Source of the DNA: Pandoraea sp. ASV26
Lineage (GTDB): Bacteria; Pseudomonadota; Gammaproteobacteria; Burkholderiales; Burkholderiaceae
NCBI RefSeq assembly: GCF_016428915.1
Contig: NZ_JAELTP010000032.1
Location: forward strand, 1 to 53,709
Reading direction: 5' to 3'
DNA length: 53,709 bases
Positions 45,016-53,662 of this stretch are shown piece by piece (the first letter of the stretch is position 1; each line of letters opens with the position of its first letter). The translations under genes were made by a program, and so were the position numbers. The notes under the pieces were generated by a model. The model was not told where the DNA came from. It saw only the letters and a program-made list of their open reading frames with translations, and did not search any database.

Positions 45016-45346
45016 GATCCAACCGATGACCGACGCCGAAGACGCGGCGATCACGCGTGCGGCGCAGTCCGATCCGGACAGCCCGCCGCTCACCGACGCC
45101 CAACTGAAGAAGATGCGCCCGGCGCGTGAGGTGCTGACGAAAGCCCTCGGGAAAGAGCGCACCGATGCCCTACTCAAACGACGCGGGCGTCCTGCGCTGC
45201 CGGAAAACGAACGCAAGGTGACGCTCAATATGCGAGCCGACCGCGATGTGGTCGATGCATTTAAGGCCACCGGCGACGGCTGGCAGACTCGCATGAACGA
45301 TGCGCTGCGCGAGTACGCTCAGTCGCACCACATGCTCCCGGCCTAA
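44999..45346 (+). CDS. brnA: BrnA-family antitoxin
   Basis: BrnA neutralises BrnT and represses the operon. The 115-residue product has a long basic/acidic N-terminal region, then RPALPENERKVTLNMRADRDVVDAF, the ribbon-helix-helix DNA-binding domain, and the closing WQTRMNDALREY. This is longer than many BrnA proteins. It is translationally coupled to the toxin through overlap. As a TA module inside the prophage it can stabilise the element or act in defence. Confidence 0.9.
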   Translation: MTTKRKIQPMTDAEDAAITRAAQSDPDSPPLTDAQLKKMRPAREVLTKALGKERTDALLKRRGRPALPENERKVTLNMRADRDVVDAFKATGDGWQTRMNDALREYAQSHHMLPA

Positions 45347-45361
45347 CCGGAGCGACGCGAG

Positions 45362-45763
45362 ATGCGGAAATTCGTGGAGGTTCGGAAGGGCGCGCGGGAC
45401 TCAACTGAAAGCGTGAATCTGTGGTTCGCGCATTGCGAGAGGCAGAAGGTTCCATACGTCACCGTGACCTGTCGCACGAAACTCGCCGACGTGGAGTGGG
45501 ATCACATCTCGTATCCGCCAGCCGTGGACGATTTGCTATCGGTTGGCGGGGTCGAGCTTCGGGACGCGGCAATCACAATTTTCCGTCGCCACGCGCGCGC
45601 CGAGCAAGGCGCGGAGTTCACCGCGAGCGACAGGCTCGTCTCGTTCCGAAACCTCGAGATCCCGGCTGCGAGAAAAGCGGCCGAGGAACTCTATGATCTC
45701 GTCGCAGCGCACGTTACAGCCCGCCAGACGCCCGCCTCCGCCCCTACACCCCATACCCTATAG
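45362..45763 (+). CDS. Unknown small protein downstream of brnTA
   Basis: No family recognised. The 133-residue product starts 15 bases after brnA, so it is probably in the same transcript. It is neither membrane nor secreted and contains an Arg/His-rich stretch RHARAEQGAEFTASDRLVSF and a helical end. It might be a third component of the TA operon or a separate phage gene. A cos-like sequence lies nine bases after its stop. Confidence 0.55.
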   Translation: MRKFVEVRKGARDSTESVNLWFAHCERQKVPYVTVTCRTKLADVEWDHISYPPAVDDLLSVGGVELRDAAITIFRRHARAEQGAEFTASDRLVSFRNLEIPAARKAAEELYDLVAAHVTARQTPASAPTPHTL

Positions 45764-45771
45764 GCATACGC

Positions 45772-45790
45772 GGCGAGGCGGCCTATGCCG
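45772..45790. other. Candidate phage cohesive-end (cos) site
   Basis: GGCGAGGCGG at 45772-45781 equals the first ten bases of the 19-base P2 cohesive end as I remember it (beginning GGCGAGGCGGGG). It lies between the end of gene Q and the cargo genes, where cos lies in P2. It sits between the half-palindromes GGCATA and TATGCC. The remaining nine bases do not match P2. Confidence 0.5.
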
Positions 45791-46841
45791 CCTTGTCGCT
45801 GCTTGCGAGCGCATACGGCTCGAACCGCATCACCTCTTCACCAAGCCAGTCGTTCACGGCTTTCATGCTCTCCTGGAGCGGCATGATCTCATTGACCCAG
45901 AAGACCTTCGCGGCCTTCTCTACGTCACCGAACCCACCTGTGTTGTTCGGGATCACGCTCATGAGCTGCGGCGGCACGCGATGTGCCGCCAGCAGATCGT
46001 CGCGCGTCACGTTCTTGATGTTGAAGAACTCGTCCTTCGCAGCCACCTCGGACACGGGGATGATCTGCATGCCATCCTTCTTGCCGTTCGGCGCGTACAT
46101 GAACAGGTTGCGGAAGTTGCCCGGCCCTTTCGAGCTCTTCAGAGCATCGCGCAGCGCATCGACATCCTGCTGGCTCTGCGCCGCGTCCGTCATGTACAGG
46201 ATGAAGCCCGCGTGGCTGCCGTTCTTGTAGTAGCGTCGGCGGAACAGCGTTGCGGACTCATTTAGCCAGGCGGCGTTGAGAGCGGGCAAGTACTCCGGCA
46301 GTCCATACACCTCCTGCTCGACGTCGGCCTCCATCAGATGGAACACGTCGCCCTTGGCAAACATCGAATCCTGCCCCACCTCGGGCACCCACCAATACGA
46401 TTCAAGATCCAGGCCACGCCGGGTGTATTTCGTGAGCAACGTCTTCAGCGCGAGCGGGCCACCGAGCCGGTTCTTGCGCAGCTCGAAGTACGCATTGCCG
46501 AACACCATGTAGTTGAGTGCGAACTCCCGGAATTCCGCCCGCGTCAAGCGCTTGTGGGGAATGAACGTCGACGCCAGGATATTGCGCTTCACGTAGATAG
46601 CCGAGCTGTGGTGCGGCGCCGCGCGAAATGATCGCGCCAGGCCGTCCCAGGACAAGGGTGGCTCGTACCATTTCGACAGCCGCATGCACTCGAGGTAAGA
46701 CAGGATCTCCCGTTTATCGAGCACCGCGACGGGATCGCCGAACGTGAATGCCTCGACGCCTGGTGCATTTGCCGCCGTGGCTGACGGTGCCGGGGCGTCT
46801 GCCAGGCGGGCGCGGTACCGCGCATTTCGATTCTTGCTCAC
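45783..46841 (-). CDS. P2-like phage portal protein (GpQ)
   Basis: GpQ forms the portal ring through which DNA enters and leaves the head. The 352-residue product of the PBSX/P2 portal family contains YEPPLSWDGLARSFRAAPHH, SAIYVKRNILASTFIPHKRL and LLAAHRVPPQLMSVIPNNTG, all typical. The start is GTG at 46841, overlapping the terminase stop (GTGA); the frame extends upstream but only inside the terminase gene. It is transcribed leftward with the terminase, as in P2. Confidence 0.93.
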   Translation of the reverse strand: MSKNRNARYRARLADAPAPSATAANAPGVEAFTFGDPVAVLDKREILSYLECMRLSKWYEPPLSWDGLARSFRAAPHHSSAIYVKRNILASTFIPHKRLTRAEFREFALNYMVFGNAYFELRKNRLGGPLALKTLLTKYTRRGLDLESYWWVPEVGQDSMFAKGDVFHLMEADVEQEVYGLPEYLPALNAAWLNESATLFRRRYYKNGSHAGFILYMTDAAQSQQDVDALRDALKSSKGPGNFRNLFMYAPNGKKDGMQIIPVSEVAAKDEFFNIKNVTRDDLLAAHRVPPQLMSVIPNNTGGFGDVEKAAKVFWVNEIMPLQESMKAVNDWLGEEVMRFEPYALASSDKAA

Positions 46842-48610
46842 GAGTACATCTCCATAAAGCTCTGGTTCGTGCCGATCTGCCCATCGATACCCTCGTTCGA
46901 TAGGGCGTGCATCGTCGCCCACGCAATATCCGCGTGGCTCGCCTGTGCCGACCGGTCCGCCTTGTAAGTGATCTGCCCGCCGCCGGCGGTCGATGTCTTT
47001 CGAATCGCCATGAACGACTGGGCAATGTCTGTGTGTCCGGCGTCGAATTCGAGCCGGCCCTTGCTCATGACGTCGTGCGCCTTAATCACGAGCTGCGTTT
47101 TGACGTGCGGCGAGTAGGTGAAGCCGACCACCGCCGGGAAGAACTTCTTCACGAGTTGGTACACCGCGTCGCCGATGCCGGTGCGGTCGATGCCGATGAA
47201 CGTCACGGTGTAGCGCTCGGTAGCCTTCTTGATCGCCGCAGCCTGCGCCTCGTAGTCGAGGCCGCGAAACGGGATGCGTTCCAAGATCCGGAACTTACCG
47301 CCTGGCACCGCCGGCGGCGCCAGCACCACCAGCGCGGCCGAGTCGCCCATGCCGCTGCCGCCGCTGGGGTCATACCCGAGCCACACCTGCCGATAGCCAA
47401 ACGGGCGGGCCGCGAACGGCATGTAGTCTTCCCACACCTCCCAACTGTCGACCATGCAGCCCTGCAACAGGCTGAATTTGAAGACGGCCAGCACGTCATC
47501 CACGAACTGGCACATGAGCAGGTTGGCGAACTCATCGGGACCGTACTCGAGGCGCAGTTGCTCGAGGTCGAACAGGTTGCACCCGCCCGCCAGCGCATCT
47601 TCCACCGTGACGATCTGCCGCCACTGGCCGTCCGGACAAAGCACCCCGCGTGCGAGCGCGGTGTGAGAAAGGTCGAGCTGGATGCGCTCTTCCTTCTTGC
47701 GGCCACGATTGAACAGCGCCCCGCTCCAGAACGGATATGCCTCGTGCGCCAGATTGGATGGCGTTGAGAAGTACGTCTGGCGCCAGTGCTTGTGGATCGC
47801 CATGCCGGACGCCACCTTGCGCAGTTCCTGAAATTTCGACGTCCAGAAGTACTCATCGAAATACAGATTGCCGTGATAGCTTTGCGCCGTGCGCGCGTTG
47901 GTGCCGAGGAAATACAGGTTCGCGCCGGTGTGCGGCAGATGCATCGGCGAGCCATTGAGATCGACGTCTGCCGCATCCTTAGCAAATTGCTTGATGTACT
48001 GCTGGAAGACGTGCGCCTGAGCCTTACTGGCCGACAGGAAAATCTGGTTACGGCCCGTGTCCAGGGCATCAATGAACGCCTCGCGGGCGAAGTACCAGGT
48101 CGCGCCGATCTGCCTGCTCTTGAGAATGTCGCGGATGCGGTGCAACAGGCCGGCCTCATACCAGGCCCGCTGATAGCCAAACATCGAATCCATGAACGCA
48201 TCGCGAAGCTGGCCCAACTGCTTCTCGTTGATGCTGTTCTTCTCTGGCTTCTTGCGCGGCCCGCTGTTGCGGCTCGCGATCTTCGGATTCAGGTCGACTT
48301 CGTTTCCGGTCTGCTGGTACTTGTGAACGCGTTGCATGCGTTCGATCTGCCGCCCCAGAAGATCGATCTCTTTAAAGTCCTTCCCCTCTTTGTTTTCCTT
48401 GCGCACGAGCTGGATCATTCGGGCCTCGAGCGATAGCTCGACGCGGTCGACCGGCGCAGTCTCCTTCCACTTGTCGCGTCGGCTCCAGCTATGCACGGTC
48501 GACGCCTTCTCGCCGATCTTTTCGGCGATGCGTGCGACACGCCATCCTGCGAAATACAGGTTGCGCGCCTCAACGCGTGGATCGGTGTCAGTGACGTGCT
48601 GTTGTGTCAT
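46838..48610 (-). CDS. P2-like terminase large/ATPase subunit (GpP)
   Basis: GpP is the DNA packaging motor. The 590-residue length equals that of P2 gpP as I recall. An N-terminal helix-turn-helix (LYFAGWRVARIAEKIGEKAS; VHSWSRRDKW) precedes the ATPase domain, whose deviant Walker A is in SRQIGATWYFAREAFIDAL. The C-terminal part has a nuclease-like region starting WLGYDPSGGSGMGDSAALVV. ATG at 48610 is chosen. It is divergent from gene O across 142 bases, the usual P2 late promoter region. Confidence 0.94.
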   Translation of the reverse strand: MTQQHVTDTDPRVEARNLYFAGWRVARIAEKIGEKASTVHSWSRRDKWKETAPVDRVELSLEARMIQLVRKENKEGKDFKEIDLLGRQIERMQRVHKYQQTGNEVDLNPKIASRNSGPRKKPEKNSINEKQLGQLRDAFMDSMFGYQRAWYEAGLLHRIRDILKSRQIGATWYFAREAFIDALDTGRNQIFLSASKAQAHVFQQYIKQFAKDAADVDLNGSPMHLPHTGANLYFLGTNARTAQSYHGNLYFDEYFWTSKFQELRKVASGMAIHKHWRQTYFSTPSNLAHEAYPFWSGALFNRGRKKEERIQLDLSHTALARGVLCPDGQWRQIVTVEDALAGGCNLFDLEQLRLEYGPDEFANLLMCQFVDDVLAVFKFSLLQGCMVDSWEVWEDYMPFAARPFGYRQVWLGYDPSGGSGMGDSAALVVLAPPAVPGGKFRILERIPFRGLDYEAQAAAIKKATERYTVTFIGIDRTGIGDAVYQLVKKFFPAVVGFTYSPHVKTQLVIKAHDVMSKGRLEFDAGHTDIAQSFMAIRKTSTAGGGQITYKADRSAQASHADIAWATMHALSNEGIDGQIGTNQSFMEMYS

Positions 48611-48752
48611 GCCGACAGGTTGCCCACGCGCGCGCGTATGGTCGACGCAGCCGTGTTGTAAGGCGTTCGGGCACAACACCGATGCGTTGCCCCGCGCGCG
48701 GCCGACGCCGAACATGGGCCATGTTGAACGCTCACCCCGAGGAAAACCCAAC

Positions 48753-49631
48753 ATGGCAAAGAAAACGAAGTTCTTTCGCGTCGCCACCGAAGGCGCCACG
48801 ACTGACGGTCGCACGATCACGAAGCAAATGATTCAAGAGATGGCCGCGACGTACGACACGAACAAGTACGGCGCGCGCATTAACCTGGAACACATTCGCG
48901 GCATCGTCCCGGACGGCCCCTTCAAGGCGTACGGCGATGTGATCGCGCTCAAAACCGAAACGAACGCCGAGGGCAAGCTGCAACTGCTCGCGCAGCTCGA
49001 TCCGACCGATGCCCTGGTGGCCATGACGACGAAAGATCGCCAGAAGGTCTTCTCGTCCATCGAGGTGGACCCGGACTTCGCGGATAGCGGCAAGGCATAC
49101 CTGGTCGGCCTGGCTGTGACGGACAACCCTGCGAGCCTTGGGACGGAGATGCTGGCATTCAGCGCCAACGCCAAGAACAGCCCGCTGGCCGGCCGCAAGC
49201 AGCGCCCGGAGAACCTGTTCACGGCGGCAGAGCCTGCTCTGATTGAGTACGAAGACGAGACCGGCGGCGGCGGCGAAGTCACGCTGACCCTCAAGGGCTC
49301 CAGCGCGTCGATGCTCGAGCGCTTCACTGCTGGCTTGCTGGGCAAAAAGCCCACGCCTACCACGCCCCCGGCGACCGGTTCGACTGCCGGTGAGACGCCG
49401 CAACAGTTCACCGCCGAGATGATGGCAAAAGCCAGCGCCGAAGCGGTCGCCAAGGCGATGGAGCAATTCAGCGCGAACATGACCGAGGCCATGAAGCCGG
49501 TCGCGGAGGCGCTGGAAACACTGCGCGCGGACCACGACGCGCTCGTGACGAAGCTCTCCGACACCGACGGCAGCGCACCGCGCACCGCCGCCACTGGCGG
49601 CTCCAAGTCCGCCGAGCTGACCGACTGCTGA
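48753..49631 (+). CDS. P2-like capsid scaffolding protein/protease (GpO)
   Basis: GpO is an internal scaffold that also cleaves itself and the capsid protein. The 292-residue product has the N-terminal serine protease part, where D18, H47 (INLEHIRG) and S101/S102 (VFSSIEVDP) sit at about the positions of the P2 catalytic triad I recall (D19, H48, S107). An Ala/Pro/Thr-rich linker and a C-terminal coiled-coil scaffold (SAEAVAKAMEQFSANMTEAM) follow. ATG at 48753 follows GAGGAA. Confidence 0.93.
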   Translation: MAKKTKFFRVATEGATTDGRTITKQMIQEMAATYDTNKYGARINLEHIRGIVPDGPFKAYGDVIALKTETNAEGKLQLLAQLDPTDALVAMTTKDRQKVFSSIEVDPDFADSGKAYLVGLAVTDNPASLGTEMLAFSANAKNSPLAGRKQRPENLFTAAEPALIEYEDETGGGGEVTLTLKGSSASMLERFTAGLLGKKPTPTTPPATGSTAGETPQQFTAEMMAKASAEAVAKAMEQFSANMTEAMKPVAEALETLRADHDALVTKLSDTDGSAPRTAATGGSKSAELTDC

Positions 49632-49682
49632 TCGCTGTCCCGACACCACCACACGCAAACCCACCGTACCGGAGAAGCACAC

Positions 49683-50693
49683 ATGCGCAAGGAAACCCGC
49701 ATCGCCTTTAATGGCTATCTGCGCCAGCTTGAGAAGCTGAACGGCGTCGAAAGCGCCACTGAGAAATTCTCGGTCGCACCGTCCGTTCAACAGACGCTCG
49801 AAACCAAGATGCAGGAATCGACCGAGTTCCTCGGTCGCATCAACGTCATCGGCGTGACCGAACAACAAGGCGAGAAGCTCGGCCTCGGCGTCGGCTCGCC
49901 GCTGGCCAGCACCACCAACACCGATCTCAAGGATCGCGAAACGATCGATCCGACGGACCTCGATCCGAACGGCTACGTCTGCACGCAGACCAACTTCGAT
50001 TCGCACCTCAAATACTCCAAGCTCGACGCCTGGGCGAAATTCCCTGACTTCCAAGCACGCGTGCGTGACGCGCTCCTGGTCCGCCAGGCGCTCGACCGCA
50101 TGTTGATCGGCTTCAACGGTGTGTCGCGCGCAGCCACGTCGGACCGCGTTGCGAACCCCTTGCTGCAGGACGTCAACAAAGGCTGGCTGCAGAAATACCG
50201 CGAGCAGGCACCGGCCCGGGTAATGGACCACGGCAAGACGGCCGGAAAGGTTGTCATCGGCAAGGATGGCGACTACGGCAACCTCGACGCCGCTGTGTAC
50301 GACGCCTTGTCGAGTCTGGTCGACCCGTGGCACCGCGAAGACACCGACCTCGTTGTGCTCTGCGGCCGTGCGCTGGCGCACGAGAAATACTTCCCGATGA
50401 TCAACCGTCAGCAGGCGCCGACCGAACAGTTGGCCGGTCAGATCATCATGAGCCAGAAGGCGATGGGCGGTCGACCGGCGGTCATGGTCCCCTTCTTCCC
50501 GGCCAACGCGTTCATGATCACGCGCTTCGACAACATCTCGATCTACTTCCAAGACGGTGGCCGCCGCCGTTCGGTCATCGATAACCCGAAGCGCGACCGT
50601 ATCGAGAACTTCGAGTCGAGCAACGACGCGTTCGTGATCGAAGACTACGGCCTCGGCTGCCTCGTCGAGAACATCGAGATCGTTCCGGAGTAA
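49683..50693 (+). CDS. P2-like major capsid protein (GpN)
   Basis: This is the head shell protein. The 336-residue HK97-fold product contains RIAFNGYLRQLEKLNGVESA at the start and ESTEFLGRINVIGVTEQQGE shortly after. WAKFPDFQARVRDALLVRQA and FFPANAFMITRFDNISIYFQ follow, all typical of P2 gpN. It follows gene O by 51 bases and precedes M by two. Confidence 0.95.
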   Translation: MRKETRIAFNGYLRQLEKLNGVESATEKFSVAPSVQQTLETKMQESTEFLGRINVIGVTEQQGEKLGLGVGSPLASTTNTDLKDRETIDPTDLDPNGYVCTQTNFDSHLKYSKLDAWAKFPDFQARVRDALLVRQALDRMLIGFNGVSRAATSDRVANPLLQDVNKGWLQKYREQAPARVMDHGKTAGKVVIGKDGDYGNLDAAVYDALSSLVDPWHREDTDLVVLCGRALAHEKYFPMINRQQAPTEQLAGQIIMSQKAMGGRPAVMVPFFPANAFMITRFDNISIYFQDGGRRRSVIDNPKRDRIENFESSNDAFVIEDYGLGCLVENIEIVPE

Positions 50694-50695
50694 CC

Positions 50696-51379
50696 ATGCC
50701 GTCGCCCGCACAACAGCACTTCATGCGGGTCACCGCGGCGCGCGCTACCGCCGCCGCGGCGAACTCCGATGAGCCCATCGTCGCCACCGCTTACGAGCAG
50801 CAACTGATGCAGCTAGCACAGCACAAGCGGCAACTGAGCGGTATCCAGTCAACGGAGAAGAAGGCCGAAGCCAAACGCGAGATGCTGCCGATGTATGCCG
50901 CGTGGGTGGACGGCGTGCTCTCGAGCGGGCGCGGCGTGCAAGACGACGTCGTCATGAACGTACTCGTGTGGCGCATCGACGTCGGCGACTACGCCGGCGC
51001 GCTGCCTATCGCGGCGCACGCCATCCAGTACGGTCTGAAGATGCCCGAGCCGTACACGCGGACTACGGCATGCGTCATCACCGAAGAGTTCGCGGACATG
51101 GCGCGCAAGGTGCGCGCGATCAACGGCGAAGTCGACATCCCGAGTCTGCTCGCCGTTGCACGCCTGACCGACGGTGAAGACATGCCGGATCAGGTGCGCG
51201 CGAAGCTCTACAAGGAGATCGGCTTGGCACAGATCGACAAGGACCCCGCCGCTTCTCTCGCCCGCCTGAAGCGTGCCCTCGAACTGAACAAGAACGTGGG
51301 CGTCATCAAGGAAATCGAGCGCCTGGAGACGAAGCTCCGCAACCAGACTTCGACCGCCGCCGGAAACGACGGCGGTTGA
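50696..51379 (+). CDS. P2-like terminase small/endonuclease subunit (GpM)
   Basis: GpM helps recognise and cut cos DNA with GpP. The 227-residue product starts PSPAQQHFMRVTAARATAAA, as in P2-like gpM, and continues with a helical region rich in charged residues (NVLVWRIDVGDYAGALPIAA). The end is a Thr/Gly-rich tail. It is close to the 247 residues of P2. Confidence 0.93.
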   Translation: MPSPAQQHFMRVTAARATAAAANSDEPIVATAYEQQLMQLAQHKRQLSGIQSTEKKAEAKREMLPMYAAWVDGVLSSGRGVQDDVVMNVLVWRIDVGDYAGALPIAAHAIQYGLKMPEPYTRTTACVITEEFADMARKVRAINGEVDIPSLLAVARLTDGEDMPDQVRAKLYKEIGLAQIDKDPAASLARLKRALELNKNVGVIKEIERLETKLRNQTSTAAGNDGG

Positions 51380-51480
51380 CACCGAGCGTACCCCGCGCCG
51401 GGCGGCAGGGGGGCGGACGCAGGCTTGATTGCCAACGCCGAAGCCCCCCTCCACCGCCCACTACCGACAGGAACCATCGC

Positions 51481-51963
51481 ATGTCCTTCCTCGCCCCTGC
51501 CCCAATCCCGGACGCCGGCGTCACGATCAAGAACGACACGTTCTTTCCCGACATCGATCTCGACGCGATGCGTGACGTCCAGCGTCTTGACGGGACAGTC
51601 ACGGCGCCGCGCCTCAAGGCTGAAGTCGAGGAGGCGATGCTGTATGTCAACGGTGCGCTGGCGGCCTGGCGCGCACAGCGCACGGCCGAGGGCTACACGT
51701 CGCTCGCCGACGTGAAGACCGTGGGCGGCAATCCAGTGGCAGAGATCGACGGGAAGACCGCGCTCGAGCTGCGCTATACACGCGCCGTGTTCTGCTGGGG
51801 CAACGCCAACCTCATCGAGCGGTACCGCAACTTCGATGCGACGGCTGCCGGGCGCAAAGAGGACGAGGTGACTCGCCCTGGTGCCGACGAGCTGCGGCGC
51901 GACGCGGCTTGGGCGATCAACGACATCGTCGGCGTGTCGCGGACCACCGTGGAGCTTATCTGA
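51481..51963 (+). CDS. P2-like head completion protein (GpL)
   Basis: GpL closes the portal vertex. The 160-residue product contains IKNDTFFPDIDLDAMRDVQR and, after it, NLIERYRNFDATAAGRKEDE, typical of the family. ATG at 51481 is chosen; the 101 bases before it hold no gene. Its stop overlaps the gene X start (TGATG). Confidence 0.92.
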   Translation: MSFLAPAPIPDAGVTIKNDTFFPDIDLDAMRDVQRLDGTVTAPRLKAEVEEAMLYVNGALAAWRAQRTAEGYTSLADVKTVGGNPVAEIDGKTALELRYTRAVFCWGNANLIERYRNFDATAAGRKEDEVTRPGADELRRDAAWAINDIVGVSRTTVELI

Positions 51964-52166
51964 TGCGCGTTCGGGCAATGCAGAACGACACCCTGGACGC
52001 GATCTGCTGGCGCGTCTTCGGCCGCACGCAGGGCGTCGTGGAAGCCACGCTCGCGGCGAACCCCGGCCTCGCCGACCTCGGCCCGATCCTGCCCCACGGC
52101 CACCTTATCGAACTACCCGACCAACCCGCACAGGCTGAGAAAAAGACCGTGCAACTGTGGGACTGA
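51963..52166 (+). CDS. P2-like tail protein X with LysM-like fold (GpX)
   Basis: GpX is a small tail component. The 67-residue product, the same length as in P2, reads MQNDTLDAICWRVFGRTQGV early on and LPHGHLIELPD later, a LysM-like pattern that is the family signature. Confidence 0.93.
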   Translation: MRVRAMQNDTLDAICWRVFGRTQGVVEATLAANPGLADLGPILPHGHLIELPDQPAQAEKKTVQLWD

Positions 52167-52168
52167 CC

Positions 52169-52543
52169 ATGACTGAACCCGTTACCACTAACGCCACGGT
52201 CGCCACGGCCGGTGTCGCCGTGCTCTCCCTGTTCCCCGGCGTAGACGCCGCCGTGGTAATGGGAGCCTTCGCCGGCGCAGGTGTTTTCGTGCTGGCCTCC
52301 GATGACCTGGCGCCGTTCAAGCGCCTGGCGTTCTTCCTCATCTCGTTCGTCGCCGGATGCCTGTCGGCGCGCCTCGCTGCCGATCTGATCGGCTGGGCGT
52401 TGCCCGAGCGCATCCAGGTCAATGCGGCCGTCGGTGCGCTAGTGGCCTCGGCGGTCATCATCAAGCTGCTGATGTGGCTCATTCGGCGCGCGGCGAACCC
52501 CGAGAAGCTCTTTGACACCTTCAAGGGAGGGCCGAAGTCGTGA
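52169..52543 (+). CDS. Phage holin-like membrane protein (first)
   Basis: This 124-residue protein has three hydrophobic segments (near residues 12-47, 52-70 and 84-108) and a charged tail. It occupies the holin or holin-partner position of the lysis cassette between gene X and the endolysin. ATG at 52169 follows the gene X stop by two bases. Holins open the inner membrane at lysis time; family identity is by position and topology. Confidence 0.78.
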   Translation: MTEPVTTNATVATAGVAVLSLFPGVDAAVVMGAFAGAGVFVLASDDLAPFKRLAFFLISFVAGCLSARLAADLIGWALPERIQVNAAVGALVASAVIIKLLMWLIRRAANPEKLFDTFKGGPKS

Positions 52544-52863
52544 ACACGCTCACCATCCTCAACGCCGTGCTGTGCGCAGTCATTGCGCTGCGACTGCTGA
52601 TGTTCCGGCGCGCGTCGGGCTGTCACCGGCCTTGGGCTTCGCGCCTGGCGTACGCGCTCATCCTCATCACTGGCTCCGTGCCGATCCGCACGATTTTCGG
52701 CGCTCCCATGCCAGTCGACGTGACCTCGCTGGCAATCAACGCCGTCCTGTGTGCCGCCATCGTTGCCGTGCGCGGCAACGTCGTCGACCTGTTCCGCTGT
52801 GGCATGGGCTACGACAACCCCATCACCCGTCTACTGAGAAAGACCCATGACCACGCTCGCTAA
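52540..52863 (+). CDS. Phage holin-like membrane protein (second, 3-TM type)
   Basis: This 107-residue protein is started by GTG at 52540, overlapping the previous stop (GTGA). Three hydrophobic spans lie near residues 5-22, 35-52 and 66-82, with GSVPIRTIFG between and ARGNVVDLFR-like RGNVVDLFRCGMGYDNPITR at the end. This matches 3-TM holins of beta- and gammaproteobacterial P2-like phages (holin_3 group). Two consecutive holin-like genes suggest holin plus antiholin. It overlaps the endolysin start. Confidence 0.82.
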   Translation: MNTLTILNAVLCAVIALRLLMFRRASGCHRPWASRLAYALILITGSVPIRTIFGAPMPVDVTSLAINAVLCAAIVAVRGNVVDLFRCGMGYDNPITRLLRKTHDHAR

Positions 52864-53662
52864 CGTTCTGCGTCAGGGCGACCACGGCGCCGCCGTGCGC
52901 GCGCTGCAGACCGCGCTCAATACCTACGGTGCAGCCATTTCCTCCGATGGCTGGTTTGGCCCCGCCACCGCCGCCGCCGTCATGGACGTGCAACAGCACT
53001 TCGGCCTGGTGGTGGACGGCATCGCCGGCGCGAAGACGCAACAGGCTCTCGCCTCTGGTGCTCGAGCACCGGGACACCTGACGGCCGCTGACCTGGCCGC
53101 TGCCGCCGACAAGCTCGGCGTCGAGCTCGCCGTCGTGCGCGCCGTCAACGAAGTGGAGAGCCGGGGCTGCGGGTTCCTGCCGGACGGCCGGCCCGTCATC
53201 TTGTACGAGCGACACATCATGTACCGGGAAGTCGGCACGGCCGGCCTCGATGCGCCAGCGCTCGCGCAGCGCTACCCGAATCTCGTCAATCAGGCGCGTG
53301 GCGGCTACGTGGGCGGCGCCGGCGAGCATAAACGGCTCGCCGACGCTTGCACGATCCACCGCCCGAGCGCGCTGTCATCTGCGAGCTGGGGGGCGTTCCA
53401 AATCATGGCGTATCACTGGGAGCGTCTGGGCTACCAGAGCGTCGAAGACTTCGTCGACCTGATGCGCACCGGCGAAGCGGCGCAGCTCGACGCGTTTGTT
53501 CGCTTCGTCCTGGCAGATCCTGCGTTGCTCAAGGCCATGAAGGGTAAGAAATGGGCAACGGTTGCGGAGCTGTTCAACGGCAAAGACTTCGCCGCGAACC
53601 TCTACGACGTGAAGCTCGACCGCGCATACGACAAATACACCGCGCTGAAGGTGGCCGCATGA
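52847..53662 (+). CDS. Endolysin: peptidoglycan-binding domain plus N-acetylmuramidase
   Basis: This 271-residue cell wall hydrolase has an N-terminal peptidoglycan-binding domain, residues about 5-70 (LRQGDHGAAVRALQTALNTY; GWFGPATAAAVMDVQQHFGL). An N-acetylmuramidase (DUF3380) domain covers about residues 80-268, with the catalytic Glu probably in VVRAVNEVESRGCGFLPDGR. No signal peptide is seen, so export needs the holins. Its stop overlaps the next start (ATGA). Confidence 0.92.
   Translation: MTTLANVLRQGDHGAAVRALQTALNTYGAAISSDGWFGPATAAAVMDVQQHFGLVVDGIAGAKTQQALASGARAPGHLTAADLAAAADKLGVELAVVRAVNEVESRGCGFLPDGRPVILYERHIMYREVGTAGLDAPALAQRYPNLVNQARGGYVGGAGEHKRLADACTIHRPSALSSASWGAFQIMAYHWERLGYQSVEDFVDLMRTGEAAQLDAFVRFVLADPALLKAMKGKKWATVAELFNGKDFAANLYDVKLDRAYDKYTALKVAA

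Noticed and set aside
48732-50711. 659-codon open frame on the minus strand
   Set aside because: Antisense shadow of phage genes O and N, which have clear family matches.
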